Position numbers and translations under genes: made by a program | Shown: piece after piece, positions 48,640 to 62,570 of the stretch | Position numbering within the stretch: position 1 is the stretch's first letter | Layout of the letters: each line of letters opens with the position of its first letter | The notes under the pieces: generated by a model | What the model was told of the DNA's origin: nothing | What the model saw: only the letters and a program-made list of their open reading frames with translations | Databases searched by the model: none | Assembly: GCA_023078555.1 (NCBI GenBank) | Contig: CM041197.1 | Location: 7,027,810-7,091,809 of the forward strand | Length of the DNA stretch: 64,000 nucleotides | Source of the DNA: Ulva prolifera | Lineage: Eukaryota; Chlorophyta; Ulvophyceae; Ulvales; Ulvaceae | Direction of reading: 5' to 3'

Positions 48640-51600
48640 TGCCGGGCACTATGTCGGGCACTATGTAGGCATGGTTCCATGTACGTGCAATATGCCGGGC
48701 ACTATGTCGGGCACTATGTAGGCATGGTTCCATGTCCGTGCGGTATGACGGGCACTATGTCGGGCACTATGTCGGGCACTATGTAGGCATGGTTCCATGT
48801 CCGTGCAGTATGTCGGGCACTATGTTGGGCACTATGTAGTCATGGTTCCATGTCCGTGCGGTAAGTCAGGCACTATGTCGGGCACTATGTTGGGCACTAT
48901 GTAGGCATGGTTCAATGTCCGTGCAGTATGTCGGGCACTATGTTGGGCACTATGTAGGCATGGTTCCATGTCCGTGCGGTATGTCGGGCACTATGTCGGG
49001 CACTATGTTTTGCACTATGTAGGCATGGTTCCATGTCCGTGCAGTATGCCGGGCACTATGTCGGGCACTATGTTGGGCACTATGTAGGCATGGTTCCATG
49101 TCCGTGCAGTATGCCGGGCACTATGTCGGGCACTATGTAGGCATGGTTCCATGTCCGTGCAGTATGCCGGGCACTATGTCGGGCACTATGTAGGCATGGT
49201 TCCATGTCCGTGCAGTATGTCAGGCACTATGTCGGGCACTATGTTGGGCACTATGTAGGCATGGTTCCATGTCCGTGCAGTATGCCGGGCACTATGTCGG
49301 GCACTATGTAGGCATGGTTCCATGTCCGTGCAGTATGTCGGGCACTATGTCTGACACTATATAGGCATGGTTCCATGTCCGTGCAGTATGTCAGGCACTA
49401 TTTCGGGCACTATGTAGGCATGGTTCCATGTCCGTGCAGTATGTCGGGCACTATGTCTGACACTATGTAGGCATGGTCCCATGTCCGTGCAATATGCCGG
49501 GCACTATGTCGGGCACTATGTAGGCATGGTTCCGTGTCCGTGCAATATGCCGGGCACTATGTCGGGCACTATGTAGGCATGGTTCCACGTCCGTGCGGTA
49601 TGTCGGGCACTATGTCGGGCACTATGTCGGGCACTATGTAGGCATGGCTCCATGTCCGTGCAGTATGCCGGGCACTATGTCGGGCACTATGTAGGCATGG
49701 TCCCATGTCCGTGCGGTATGTCGGGCACTATGTCGAGCACTATGTAGGCATGGTTCCATGTCCGTGCAGTATGCCGGGCACTATGTTGGGCACTATGTAG
49801 GCATGGTTCCATGTCCGTGCGGTATGTCAGGCACTATGTCGGGCACTATGTTGGGCACTATGTAGGCATGGTTCCATGTCCGTGCAGTATGCCGGGCACT
49901 ATGTCGGGCACTATGTAGGCATGGTTCCATGTCCGTGCAGTATGTCGGGCACTATGTCGGGCACTATGTAGGCATGGTTCCATGTCCGTGCGGTATGTCG
50001 GGCACTATGTCGGGCACTATGTCGGGCACTATGTAGGCATGGTTCCATGTCCGTGCAGTATGTCGGGCACTATGTTGGGCACTATGTAGGCATGGTTCCA
50101 TGTCCGTGCGGTATGTCAGGCACTATGTCGGGCACTATGTTGGGCACTATGTAGGCATGGTTCCATGTCCGTGCAGTATGCCGGGCACTATGTCGGGCAC
50201 TATGTAGGCATGGTCCCATGTCCGTGCGGTATGTCGGGCACTATGTCGAGCACTATGTAGGCATGGTTCCATGTCCGTGCAGTATGCCGGGCACTATGTC
50301 GGGCACTATGTAGGCATGGTTCCATGTCCATGCAGTATGTCAGGCACTATGTCGGGCACTATGTTGGGCACTATGTAGGCATGGTTCCATGTCCGTGCAG
50401 TATGCCGGGCACTATGTCGGGCACTATGTAGGCATGGTTCCATGTACGTGCAATATGCCGGGCACTATGTCGGGCACTATGTAGGCATGGTTCCATGTCC
50501 GTGCGGTATGACGGGCACTATGTCGGGCACTATGTCGGGCACTATGTAGGCATGGTTCCATGTCCGTGCAGTATGTCGGGCACTATGTTGGGCACTATGT
50601 AGTCATGGTTCCATGTCCGTGCGGTAAGTCAGGCACTATGTCGGGCACTATGTTGGGCACTATGTAGGCATGGTTCAATGTCCGTGCAGTATGTCGGGCA
50701 CTATGTTGGGCACTATGTAGGCATGGTTCCATGTCCGTGCGGTATGTCGGGCACTATGTCGGGCACTATGTTTTGCACTATGTAGGCATGGTTCCATGTC
50801 CGTGCAGTATGCCGGGCACTATGTCGGGCACTATGTTGGGCACTATGTAGGCATGGTTCCATGTCCGTGCAGTATGCCGGGCACTATGTCGGGCACTATG
50901 TAGGCATGGTTCCATGTCCGTGCAGTATGCCGGGCACTATGTCGGGCACTATGTAGGCATGGTTCCATGTCCGTGCAGTATGTCAGGCACTATGTCGGGC
51001 ACTATGTTGGGCACTATGTAGGCATGGTTCCATGTCCGTGCAGTATGCCGGGCACTATGTCGGGCACTATGTAGGCATGGTTCCATGTCCGTGCAGTATG
51101 TCGGGCACTATGTCTGACACTATATAGGCATGGTTCCATGTCCGTGCAGTATGTCAGGCACTATTTCGGGCACTATGTAGGCATGGTTCCATGTCTGTGC
51201 AGTATGTCGGGCACTATGTCTGACACTATGTAGGCATGGTCCCATGTCCGTGCGGTATGTCGGGCACTATGTCGAGCACTATGTAGGCATGGTTCCATGT
51301 CCGTGCAGTATGCCGGGCACTATGTCGGGCACTATGTAGGCATGGTTCCATGTCCATGCAGTATGTCAGGCACTATGTCGGGCACTATGTTGGGCACTAT
51401 GTAGGCATGGTCCCATGTCCGTGCGGTATGTCGGGCACTATGTCGAGCACTATGTAGGCATGGTTCCATGTCCGTGCAGTATGCCGGGCACTATGTCGGG
51501 CACTATGTAGGCATGGTTCCATGTCCATGCAGTATGTCAGGCACTATGTCGGGCACTATGTTGGGCACTATGTAGGTATGGTTCCATGTCCGTGCAGTAT

Positions 51601-52040
51601 GCCGGGCACTATGTCGGGCACTATGTAGGCATGGTTCCATGTACGTGCAATATGCCGGGCACTATGTCGGGCACTATGTAGGCATGGTTCCATGTCCGTG
51701 CGGTATGACGGGCACTATGTCGGGCACTATGTCGGGCACTATGTAGGCATGGTTCCATGTCCGTGCAGTATGTCGGGCACTATGTTGGGCACTATGTAGT
51801 CATGGTTCCATGTCCGTGCGGTAAGTCAGGCACTATGTCGGGCACTATGTTGGGCACTATGTAGGCATGGTTCAATGTCCGTGCAGTATGTCGGGCACTA
51901 TGTTGGGCACTATGTAGGCATGGTTCCATGTCCGTGCGGTATGTCGGGCACTATGTCGGGCACTATGTTTTGCACTATGTAGGCATGGTTCCATGTCCGT
52001 GCAGTATGCCGGGCACTATGTCGGGCACTATGTAGCCATG
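48640..52040 (+). repeat. Satellite B block in three copies (offsets 1,763 and 1,197 bp)
   Basis: A distinctive run contains GTACGTGCAATATGCC, GCGGTATGACGGGC, TAGTCATGG, GCGGTAAGTCAGG, GGTTCAATGTCC and TATGTTTTGCAC. It occurs three times, with GTAAGTCAGG at 48,861, 50,624 and 51,821. The first interval is 1,763 bp and the second 1,197 bp, so one copy has lost or gained monomers. The shared rare variants imply recent amplification. Confidence 0.75.
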
Positions 52041-55000
52041 GTTCCATGTCCGTGCAGTATGCCGGGCACTATGTCGGGCACTATGTTGGGCACTATGTAG
52101 GCATGGTTCCATGTACGTGCAATATGCCGGGCACTATGTCGGGCACTATGTAGGCATGGTTCCATGTCCGTGCGGTATGCCGGGCACTATGTCGGGCACT
52201 ATGTTGGGCACTATGTAGGCATGGTTCCATGTCCGTGCAGTATGCCGGGCACTATGTCGGGCACTATGTAGCCATGGTTCCATGTCCGTGCAGTATGCCG
52301 GGCACTATGTCGGGCACTATGTAGGCATGGTTCCATGTCCGTGCAGTATGTCAGGCACTATGTCGGGCACTATGTTGGGCACTATGTAGGCATGGTTCCA
52401 TGTCCGTGCAGTATGCCGGGCACTATGTCGGGCACTATGTAGGCATGGTTCCATGTCCGTGCAGTATGTCGGGCACTATGTCTGACACTATATAGGCATG
52501 GTTCCATGTCCGTGCAGTATGTCAGGCACTATTTCGGGCACTATGTAGGCATGGTTCCATGTCCGTGCAGTATGTCGGGCACTATGTCTGACACTATATA
52601 GGCATGGTTCCATGTCCGTGCAGTATGTCGGGCACTATGTTGGGCACTATGTAGTCATGGTTCCATGTCCGTGCGGTATGTCAGGCACTATGTCGGGCAC
52701 TATGTTGGGCACTATGTAGGCATGGTTCCATGTCCATGCAGTATGTCGGGCACTATGTTGGGCACTATGTAGGCATGGTTCCATGTCCGTGCGGTATGTC
52801 GGGCACTATGTCGGGCACTATGTTGGGCACTATGTAGGCATGGTTCCATGTCCGTGCAGTATGCCGGGCACTATGTCGGGCACTATGTAGGCATGGTTCC
52901 ATGTCCGTGCAGTATGTCAGGCACTATGTCGGGCACTATGTAGGCATGGTTCCATGTCCGTGCAGTATGTCGGGCACTATGTCGGGCACTATGTAGGCAT
53001 GGTTCCATGTCCGTGCAGTATGTCGGGCACTATGCTGGGCACTATGTAGGCATGGTTCCATGTCCGTGCGGTATGTCAGGCAGTATGTCGGGCACTATGT
53101 TGGGCACTATGTAGGCATGATTCCATGTCCGTGCGGTATGTCGGGCACTATGTCGGGCACTATGTTGGGCACTATGTAGGCATGGTTCCATGTCCGTGCG
53201 GTATGTCGGGCACTATGTCGGGCACTATGTAGGCATGGTTCCATGTCCGTGCAGTATGTCAGGCACTATGTCGGGCACTATGTAGGCATGGTTCCATGTC
53301 CGTGCGGTATGTCAGGCACTATGTCGGGCACTATGTTGGGCACTATGTAGGCATGGTTCCATGTCCGTGCAGTATGCCGGGCACTATGCCGGGCACTATG
53401 TAGGCATGGTTCCATGTCCGTGCAGTATGCCGGGCACTATGCCGGGCACTATGTAGGCATGGTTCCATGTCCGTGCAATATGCCGGGCACTATGTCGAGC
53501 ACTATGTAGGCATGGTTCCATGTCCGTGCAGTATGTCGGGCACTATGTTGGGCACTATGTAGGCATGGTTCCATGTCCGTGCGGTATGTCGCGCACTATG
53601 TCGGGCACTATGTCGGGCACTATGTAGGCATGGTTCCATGTCCGTGCAGTATGTCGGGCACTATGTTGGGCACTATGTAGGCATGGTTCCATGTCCGTGC
53701 GGTATGTCAGGCACTATGTCGGGCACTATGTTGGGCACTATGTAGGCATGGTTCCATGTCCGTGCAGTATGCCGGGCACTATGTCGGGCATATGTAGGCA
53801 TGGTCCCATGTCCGTGCGGTATGTCGGGCACTATGTCGAGCACTATGTAGGCATGGTTCCATGTCCGTGCAGTATGCCGGGCACTATGTCGGGCACTATG
53901 TAGGCATGGTTCCATGTCCATGCAGTATGTCAGGCACTATGTCGGGCACTATGTTGGGCACTATGTAGGCATGGTTCCATGTCCGTGCAGTATGCCGGGC
54001 ACTATGTCGGGCACTATGTAGGCATGGTTCCATGTCCGTGCAATATGCCGGGCACTATGTCGGGCACTATGTAGGCATGGTTCCATGTCCGTGCGGTATG
54101 TCGGGCACTATGTCGGGCACTATGTCGGGCACTATGTAGGCATGGTTCCATGTCCGTGCAGTATGTCGGGCACTATGTTGGGCACTATGTAGTCATGGTT
54201 CCATGTCCGTGCGGTATGCCGGGCACTATGTCGGGCACTATGTTGGGCACTATGTAGGCATGGTTCCATGTCCGTGCAGTATGCCGGGCACTATGTCGGG
54301 CACTATGTAGGCATGGTTCCATGTCCGTGCAGTATGTCGGGCACTATGTCGGGCACTATGTAGCCATGGTTCCATGTCCGTGCAGTATGTCAGGCACTAT
54401 GTCGGGCACTATGTAGGCATGGTTCCATGTCCGTGCAGTATGTCGGGCACTATGTCTGACACTATATAGGCATGGTTCCATGTCCGTGCAGTATGTCGGG
54501 CACTATGTTGGGCACTATGTAGGCATGGTCCCATGTCCGTGCGGTATGTCGGGCACTATGTCGAGCACTATGTAGGCATGGTTCCATGTCCGTGCAGTAT
54601 GCCGGGCACTATGTCGGGCACTATGTAGGCATGGTTCCATGTCCATGTAGTATGTCAGGCACTATGTCGGGCACTATGTTGGGCACTATGTAGGCATGGT
54701 TCCATGTCCGTGCAATATGCCGGGCACTATGTCGGGCACTATGTAGGCATGGTTCCATGTCTGTGCGGTATGTCGGGCACTATGTCGGGCACTATGTCGG
54801 GCACTATGTAGGCATGGTTCCATGTCCGTGCAGTATGTCGGGCACTATGTTGGGCACTATGTAGTCATGGTTCCATGTCCGTGCGGGGTGTCGGGCACTA
54901 TGTCGGGCACTATGTCGAGCACTATGTAGGCATGGTTCCATGTCCGTGCAGTATGTCGGGCACTATGTTGGGCACTATGTAGGCATGGTTCCATGTCCGT

Positions 55001-56599
55001 GCGGTATGTCGGGCACTATGTCGGGCACTATGTTGGGCACTATGTAGGCATGGTTCCATGTCCGTGCAGTATGCCGGGCACTATGCCGGGCACTATGTAG
55101 GCATGGTTCCATGTCCGTGCAGTATGCCGGGCACTATGTCGGGCACTATGTAGGCATGGTTCCATGTCCGTGCAATATGCCGGGCACTATGTCGAGCACT
55201 ATGTAGGCATGGTTCCATGTCCGTGCAGTATGTCGGGCACTATGTTGGGCACTATGTAGGCATGGTTCCATGTCCGTGCGGTATGTCGGGCACTATGCCG
55301 GGCACTATGTCAGGCACTATGTAGGCATGGTTCCATGTCTGTGCAGTATGTCGGGCACTATGTTGGGCACTATGTAGGCATGGTTCCATGTCCGTGCGGT
55401 ATGTCAGGCACTATTTCGGGCACTATGTTGGGCACTATGTAGGCATGGTTCCATGTCCGTGCAGTATGCCGGGCACTATGTCGGGCACTATGTAGGCATG
55501 GTTCCATGTCCGTGCAGTATGTCGGGCACTATGTCGAGCACTATGTAGGCATGGTTCCATGTCCGTGCGGTATGTCGGGCACTATGTCGGGCACTATGTC
55601 GGGCACTATGTAGGCATGGTTCCATGTCCGTGCACTATGTCGGGCACTATGTTGGGCACTATGTAGGCATGGTTCCATGTCCGTGCGGTATGTCGGGCAC
55701 TATGTCGGGCACTATGTTGGGCACTATGTAGGCATGGTTCCATGTCCGTGAAGTATGCCGGGCACTATGTCGGGCACTATGTAGGCATGGTTCCATGTCC
55801 GTGCAGTATGCCGGGCACTATGTCGAGCACTATGTAGGCATGGTTCCATGTCCGTGCAGTATTCCGGGCACTATGTCGGGCACTATGTTGGGCACTATGT
55901 AGGCATGGTTCCATGTCCGTGCAGTATGCCGGGCACTATGTCGAGCACTATGTAGGCATGGTTCCATGTCCGTGCAATATGCCGGGCACTATGTCGAGCA
56001 CTATGTAGGCATGGTTCCATGTCCGTGAAGTATGCCGGGCACTATGTCGGGCACTATGTAGGCATGGTTCCATGTCCGTGCAGTATGCCGGGCACTATGT
56101 CGAGCACTATGTAGGCATGGTTCCGTGTCCGTGCAGTATTCCGGGCACTATGTCTGGCACAATGTAGGCATGGTTCCATGTCCGTGCAGTATGTCGGGCA
56201 CTATGTTGGGCACTATGTAGGCATGGTTCCATGTCCGTGCGGTATGTCGGGCACTATGTCGGGCACTATGTTGGGCACTATGTAGGCATGGTTCCATGTC
56301 CGTGCAGTATGCCGGGCACTATGTCGGGCACTATGTAGGCATGGTTCCATGTCCGTGCAGTATGCCGGGCACTATGTCGAGCACTATGTAGGCATGGTTC
56401 CATGTCCGTGCAGTATGCCGGGCACTATGTCGGGCACTATGTAGGCATGGTTCCATGTCCGTGCAGTATGCCGGGCACTATGTTGGGCACTATGTAGGCA
56501 TGGTTCCATGTCCGTGAAGTATGCCGGGCACTATGTCGGGCACTATGTAGGCATGGTTCCATGTCCGTGCAGTATGCCGGGCACTATGTCGAGCACTAT

Positions 56600-58860
56600 G
56601 TAGGCATGGTCCCATGTCCGTGTGGTATGTCGGGCATTATGTCGGGCACTATGTAGGCATGGTTCCATGTCCGTGCAGTATGTCGGGCACTATGTTGGGC
56701 ACTATGTAGGCATGGTTCCATGTCCGTGCGGTATGTCGGGCACTATGTCGGGCACTATGTTGGGCACTATGTAGGCATGGTTCCATGTCCGTGTAGTGTG
56801 CCGGGCACTATGTCGGGCAATATGTAGGCATGGTTCCATGTCCGTGCAATATGCCGGGCACTATGTCGAGCACTATGTAGGCATGGTTCCATGTCCGTGA
56901 AGTATGCCGGGCACTATGTCGGGCACTATGTCGGGCACTATGTAGGCATGGTTCCATGTCCGTGCAGTATGCCGGGCACTATGTCGAGCACTATGTAGGC
57001 ATGGTCCCATGTCCGTGCGGTATGTCGGGCATTATGTCGGGCACTATGTAGGCATGGTTCCATGTCCGTGCAGTATGTCGGGCACTATGTTGGGCACTAT
57101 GTAGGCATGGTTCCATGTCCGTGCGGTATGTCGGGCACTATGTCGGGCACTATGTTGGGCACTATGTAGGCATGGTTCCATGTCCGTGCAGTATGCCGGG
57201 CACTATGTTGGGCACTATGTAGGCATGGTTCCGTGTCCGTGCAGTATGCCGGGCACTATGTCGAGCACTATGTAGGCAAGGTTCCATGTCCGTGCAGTAT
57301 GCCGGGCACTATGTTGGGCACTATGTAGGCATGGTTCCATGTCCGTGCAGTATGCCGGGCACTATGTCGGGCACTATGTAGGCATGGTTCCATGTCCGTG
57401 CAGTATGTCGGGCACTATGTTGGGCACTATGTAGGCATGGTTCCATGTCCGTGCGGTATGTCGGGCACTATGTCGGGCACTATGTTGGGCACTATGTAGG
57501 CATGGTTCCATGTCCGTGCAGTATGCCGGGCACTATGTTGGGCACTATGTAGGCATGGTTCCGTGTCCGTGCAGTATGCCGGGCACTATGTCGGGCACTA
57601 TGTAGGCAAGGTTCCATGTCCGTGCAGTATGCCGGGCACTATGTTGGGCACTATGTAGGCATGGTTCCATGTCCGTGCAGTATGCCGGGCACTATGTCGG
57701 GCACTATGTAGGCATGGTTCCATGTCCGTGCAGTATGCCGGGCACTATGTCGAGCACTATGTAGGCATGGTTCCATGTCCGTGCAGTATGCCGGGCACTA
57801 TGTCGGGCACTATGTAGGCATGGTTCCATGTCCGTGCAGTATGCCGGGCACTATGTTGGGCACTATGTAGGCATGGTTCCATGTCCGTGAAGTATGCCGG
57901 GCACTATGTCGGGCACTATGTAGGCATGGTTCCATGTCCGTGCAGTATGCCGGGCACTATGTCGAGCACTATGTAGGCATGGTCCCATGTCCGTGTGGTA
58001 TGTCGGGCATTATGTCGGGCACTATGTAGGCATGGTTCCATGTCCGTGCAGTATGTCGGGCACTATGTTGGGCACTATGTAGGCATGGTTCCATGTCCGT
58101 GCGGTATGTCGGGCACTATGTCGGGCACTATGTTGGGCACTATGTAGGCATGGTTCCATGTCCGTGTAGTGTGCCGGGCACTATGTCGGGCAATATGTAG
58201 GCATGGTTCCATGTCCGTGCAATATGCCGGGCACTATGTCGAGCACTATGTAGGCATGGTTCCATGTCCGTGAAGTATGCCGGGCACTATGTCGGGCACT
58301 ATGTCGGGCACTATGTAGGCATGGTTCCATGTCCGTGCAGTATGCCGGGCACTATGTCGAGCACTATGTAGGCATGGTCCCATGTCCGTGCGGTATGTCG
58401 GGCATTATGTCGGGCACTATGTAGGCATGGTTCCATGTCCGTGCAGTATGTCGGGCACTATGTTGGGCACTATGTAGGCATGGTTCCATGTCCGTGCGGT
58501 ATGTCGGGCACTATGTCGGGCACTATGTTGGGCACTATGTAGGCATGGTTCCATGTCCGTGCAGTATGCCGGGCACTATGTTGGGCACTATGTAGGCATG
58601 GTTCCGTGTCCGTGCAGTATGCCGGGCACTATGTCGAGCACTATGTAGGCAAGGTTCCATGTCCGTGCAGTATGCCGGGCACTATGTTGGGCACTATGTA
58701 GGCATGGTTCCATGTCCGTGCAGTATGCCGGGCACTATGTCGGGCACTATGTAGGCATGGTTCCATGTCCGTGCAGTATGCCGGGCACTATGTCGGGCAC
58801 TATGTAGGCATGGTTCCATGTCCGTGCGGTATGTCGGGCATTATGTCGGGCACTATGTAG
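56600..58860 (+). repeat. Satellite B tandem duplication, 1,373-bp offset
   Basis: GTGTAGTGTGCCGGG with a following GGGCAATATG unit occurs at 56,791 and 58,164, an offset of 1,373 bp. Adjacent variants (GTGTGGTATG with GGGCATTATG, AGGCAAGGTTCC) keep the same order in both copies. Confidence 0.7.
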
Positions 58861-61019
58861 GCATGGTTCCATGTCCGTGCAGTATGTCGGGCACTATGTT
58901 GGGCACTATGTAGGCATGGTTCCATGTCCGTGCGGTATGTCGGGCACTATGTCGGGCACTATGTTGGGCACTATGTAGGCATGGTTCCATGTCCGTTGTA
59001 GTGTGCCGGGCACTATGTCGGGCACTATGTAGGCATGGTTCCATGTCCGTGCAGTATGCCGGGCACTATGTCGAGCACTATGTAGGCATGGTTCCGTTTC
59101 CGTGCAGTATTCCGGGCACTATGTCTGGCACAATGCAGGCATGGTTCCATGTCCGTGCAGTATGTCGGGCACTATGTTGGGCACTATGTAGGCATGGTTC
59201 CATGTCCGTGCGGTATGTCGGGCACTATGTCGGGCACTATGTTGGGCACTATGTAGGCATGGTTCCATGTTCGTGCAGTATGCCGGGCACTATGCCGGGC
59301 ACTATGTAGGCATGGTTCCATGTCCGTGCAGTATGCCGGGCACTATGTCGAGCACTATGTAGGCATGGTTCCATGTTCGTGCAGTATGCCGGGCACTATG
59401 TCGGGCACTATGTAGGCATGGTTCCATGTCCGTGCAGTATGCCGGGCACTATGTCGAGCACTATGTAGGCATGGTTCCGTGTCCGTGCAGTATTCCGGGC
59501 ACTATGTCTGGCACAATGCAGGCATGGTTCCATGTCCGTGCAGTATGTCGGGCACTATGTTGGGCACTATGTAGGCATGGTTCCATGTCCGTGCGGTATG
59601 TCGGGCACTATGTCGGGCACTATGTTGGGCACTATGTAGGCATGGTTCCATGTCCGTGCAGTATGCCGGGCACTATGCCGGGCACTATGTAGGCATGGTT
59701 CCATGTCCGTGCAGTATGCCGGGCACTATGTCGAGCACTATGTAGGCATGGTTCCATGTTCGTGCAGTATGCCGGGCACTATGTCGGGCACTATGTAGGC
59801 ATGGTTCCATGTCCGTGCAGTATGCCGGGCACTATGTTGGGCACTATGTAGGCATGGTTCCATGTCCGTGAAGTATGCCGGGCACTATGTCTGGCACAAT
59901 GCAGGCATGGTTCCATGTCCGTGCAGTATGTCGGGCACTATGTTGGGCACTATGTAGGCATGGTTCCATGTCCGTGCGGTATGTCGGGCACTATGTCGGG
60001 CACTATGTTGGGCACTATGTAGGCATGGTTCCATGTCCGTGCGGTATGTCGGGCACTATGTCGGGCACTATGTTGGGCACTATGTAGGCATGGTTCCATG
60101 TCCGTGAAGTATGCCGGGCACTATGTCGGGCACTATGTAGGCATGGTTCCATGTCCGTGCAGTATGCCGGGCACTATGTCGAGCACTATGTAGGCATGGT
60201 TCCGTGTCCGTGCAGTATTCCGGGCACTATGTCTGGCACAATGCAGGCATGGTTCCATGTCCGTGCAGTATGTCGGGCACTATGTTGGGCACTATGTAGG
60301 CATGGTTCCATGTCCGTGCGGTATGTCGGGCACTATGTCGGGCACTATGTTGGGCACTATGTAGGCATGGTTCCATGTCCGTGCAGTATGCCGGGCACTA
60401 TGCCGGGCACTATGTAGGCATGGTTCCATGTCCGTGCAGTATGCCGGGGCACTATGTCGAGCACTATGTAGGCATGGTTTCCATGTTCGTGCAGTATGCC
60501 GGGCACTATGTCGGGCACTATGTAGGCATGGTTCCATGTCCGTGCAGTATGCCGGGCACTATGTTGGGCACTATGTAGGCATGGTTCCATGTCCGTGAAG
60601 TATGCCGGGCACTATGTCGGGCACTATGTAGGCATGGTTCCATGTCCGTGCAGTATGCCGGGCACTATGTCGAGCACTATGTAGGCATGGTCCCATGTCC
60701 GTGCGGTATGTCGGGCATTATGTCGGGCACTATGTAGGCATGGTTCCATGTCCGTGCAGTATGTCGGGCACTATGTTGGGCACTATGTAGGCATGGTTCC
60801 ATGTCCGTGCGGTATGTCGGGCACTATGTCGGGCACTATGTTGGGCACTATGTAGGCATGGTTCCATGTCCGTGAAGTATGCCGGGCACTATGTCGGGCA
60901 CTATGTAGGCATGGTTCCATGTCCGTGCAGTATGCCGGGCACTATGTCGAGCACTATGTAGGCATGGTTCCATGTCCGTGCAGTATTCCGGGCACTATGT
61001 CGGGCACTAGTGTTGGGCA

Positions 61020-62570
61020 CTATGTAGGCATGGTTCCATGTCCGTGCAGTATGCCGGGCACTATGTTGGGCACTATGTAGGCATGGTTCCATGTCCGTGC
61101 AGTATGCCGGGCACTATGTCGAGCACTATGTAGGCATGGTCCCATGTCCGTGCGGTATGTCGGGCATTATGTCGGGCACTATGTAGGCATGGTTCCATGT
61201 CCGTGCATTATGTCGGGCACTATGTTGGGCACTATGTAGGCATGGTTCCATGTCCGTGCGGTATGTCGGGCACTATGTCGGGCACTATGTTGGGCACTAT
61301 GTAGGCATGGTTCCATGTCCGTGTAGTGTGCCGGGCACTATGTCGGGCACTATGTAGGCATGGTTCCATGTCCGTGCAATATGCCGGGCACTATGTCGAG
61401 CACTATGTAGGCATGGTTCCATGTCCGTGCAGTATGCCGGGCACTATGTCGGGCACTATGTAGGCATGGTTCCATGTCCGTGCAGTATGCCAGGCACTAT
61501 GTCGGGCACTAAGTAGGCATGGTTCCATGTCCGTGCAGTATGTCGGGCACTATGTCTGGCACAATGCAGGCATGGTTCCATGTCCGTGCAGTATGTCGGG
61601 CACTATGTTGGGCACTATGTAGGCATGGTTCCATGTCCGTGCGGTATGTCGGGCACTATGTCGGGCACTATGTTGGGCACTATGTAGGCATGGTTCCATG
61701 TCCGTGAAGTATGCCGGGCACTATGTCGGGCACTATGTAGGCATGGTTCCATGTCCGTGCAGTATGCCGGGCACTATGTCGAGCACTATGTAGGCATGGT
61801 TCCATGTCCGTGCAGTATTCCGGGCACTATGTCGGGCACTATGTTGGGCACTATGTAGGCATGGTTCCATGTCCGTGCAGTATGCCGGGCACTATGTTGG
61901 GCACTATGTAGGCATGGTTCCATGTCCGTGCAGTATGCCGGGCACTATGTCGAGCACTATGTAGGCATGGTCCCATGTCCGTGCGGTATGTCGGGCATTA
62001 TGTCGGGCACTATGTAGGCATGGTTCCATGTCCGTGCATTATGTCGGGCACTATGTTGGGCACTATGTAGGCATGGTTCCATGTCCGTGCGGTATGTCGG
62101 GCACTATGTCGGGCACTATGTTGGGCACTATGTAGGCATGGTTCCATGTCCGTGTAGTGTGCCGGGCACTATGTCGGGCACTATGTAGGCATGGTTCCAT
62201 GTCCGTGCAATATGCCGGGCACTATGTCGAGCACTATGTAGGCATGGTTCCATGTCCGTGCAGTATGCCGGGCACTATGTCGGGCACTATGTAGGCATGG
62301 TTCCATGTCCGTGCAGTATGCCAGGCACTATGTCGGGCACTAAGTAGGCATGGTTCCATGTCCGTGCAGTATGTCGGGCACTATGTCTGGCACAATGCAG
62401 GCATGGTTCCATGTCCGTGCAGTATGTCGGGCACTATGTTGGGCACTATGTAGGCATGGTTCCATGTCCGTGCGGTATGTCGGGCACTATGTCGGGCACT
62501 ATGTTGGGCACTATGTAGGCATGGTTCCATGTCCGTGCAGTATGCCGGGCACTATGTCGGGCACTATGTA
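61020..62570 (+). repeat. Satellite B tandem duplication, 831-bp offset
   Basis: GTGTAGTGTGCC at 61,321 and 62,152, the CACTAAGTAGG variant, and the GGCACAATGCAGG run at 61,519/62,350 all show an 831-bp offset. A similar 725-bp offset links 59,426 and 60,151 just upstream. Confidence 0.7.
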
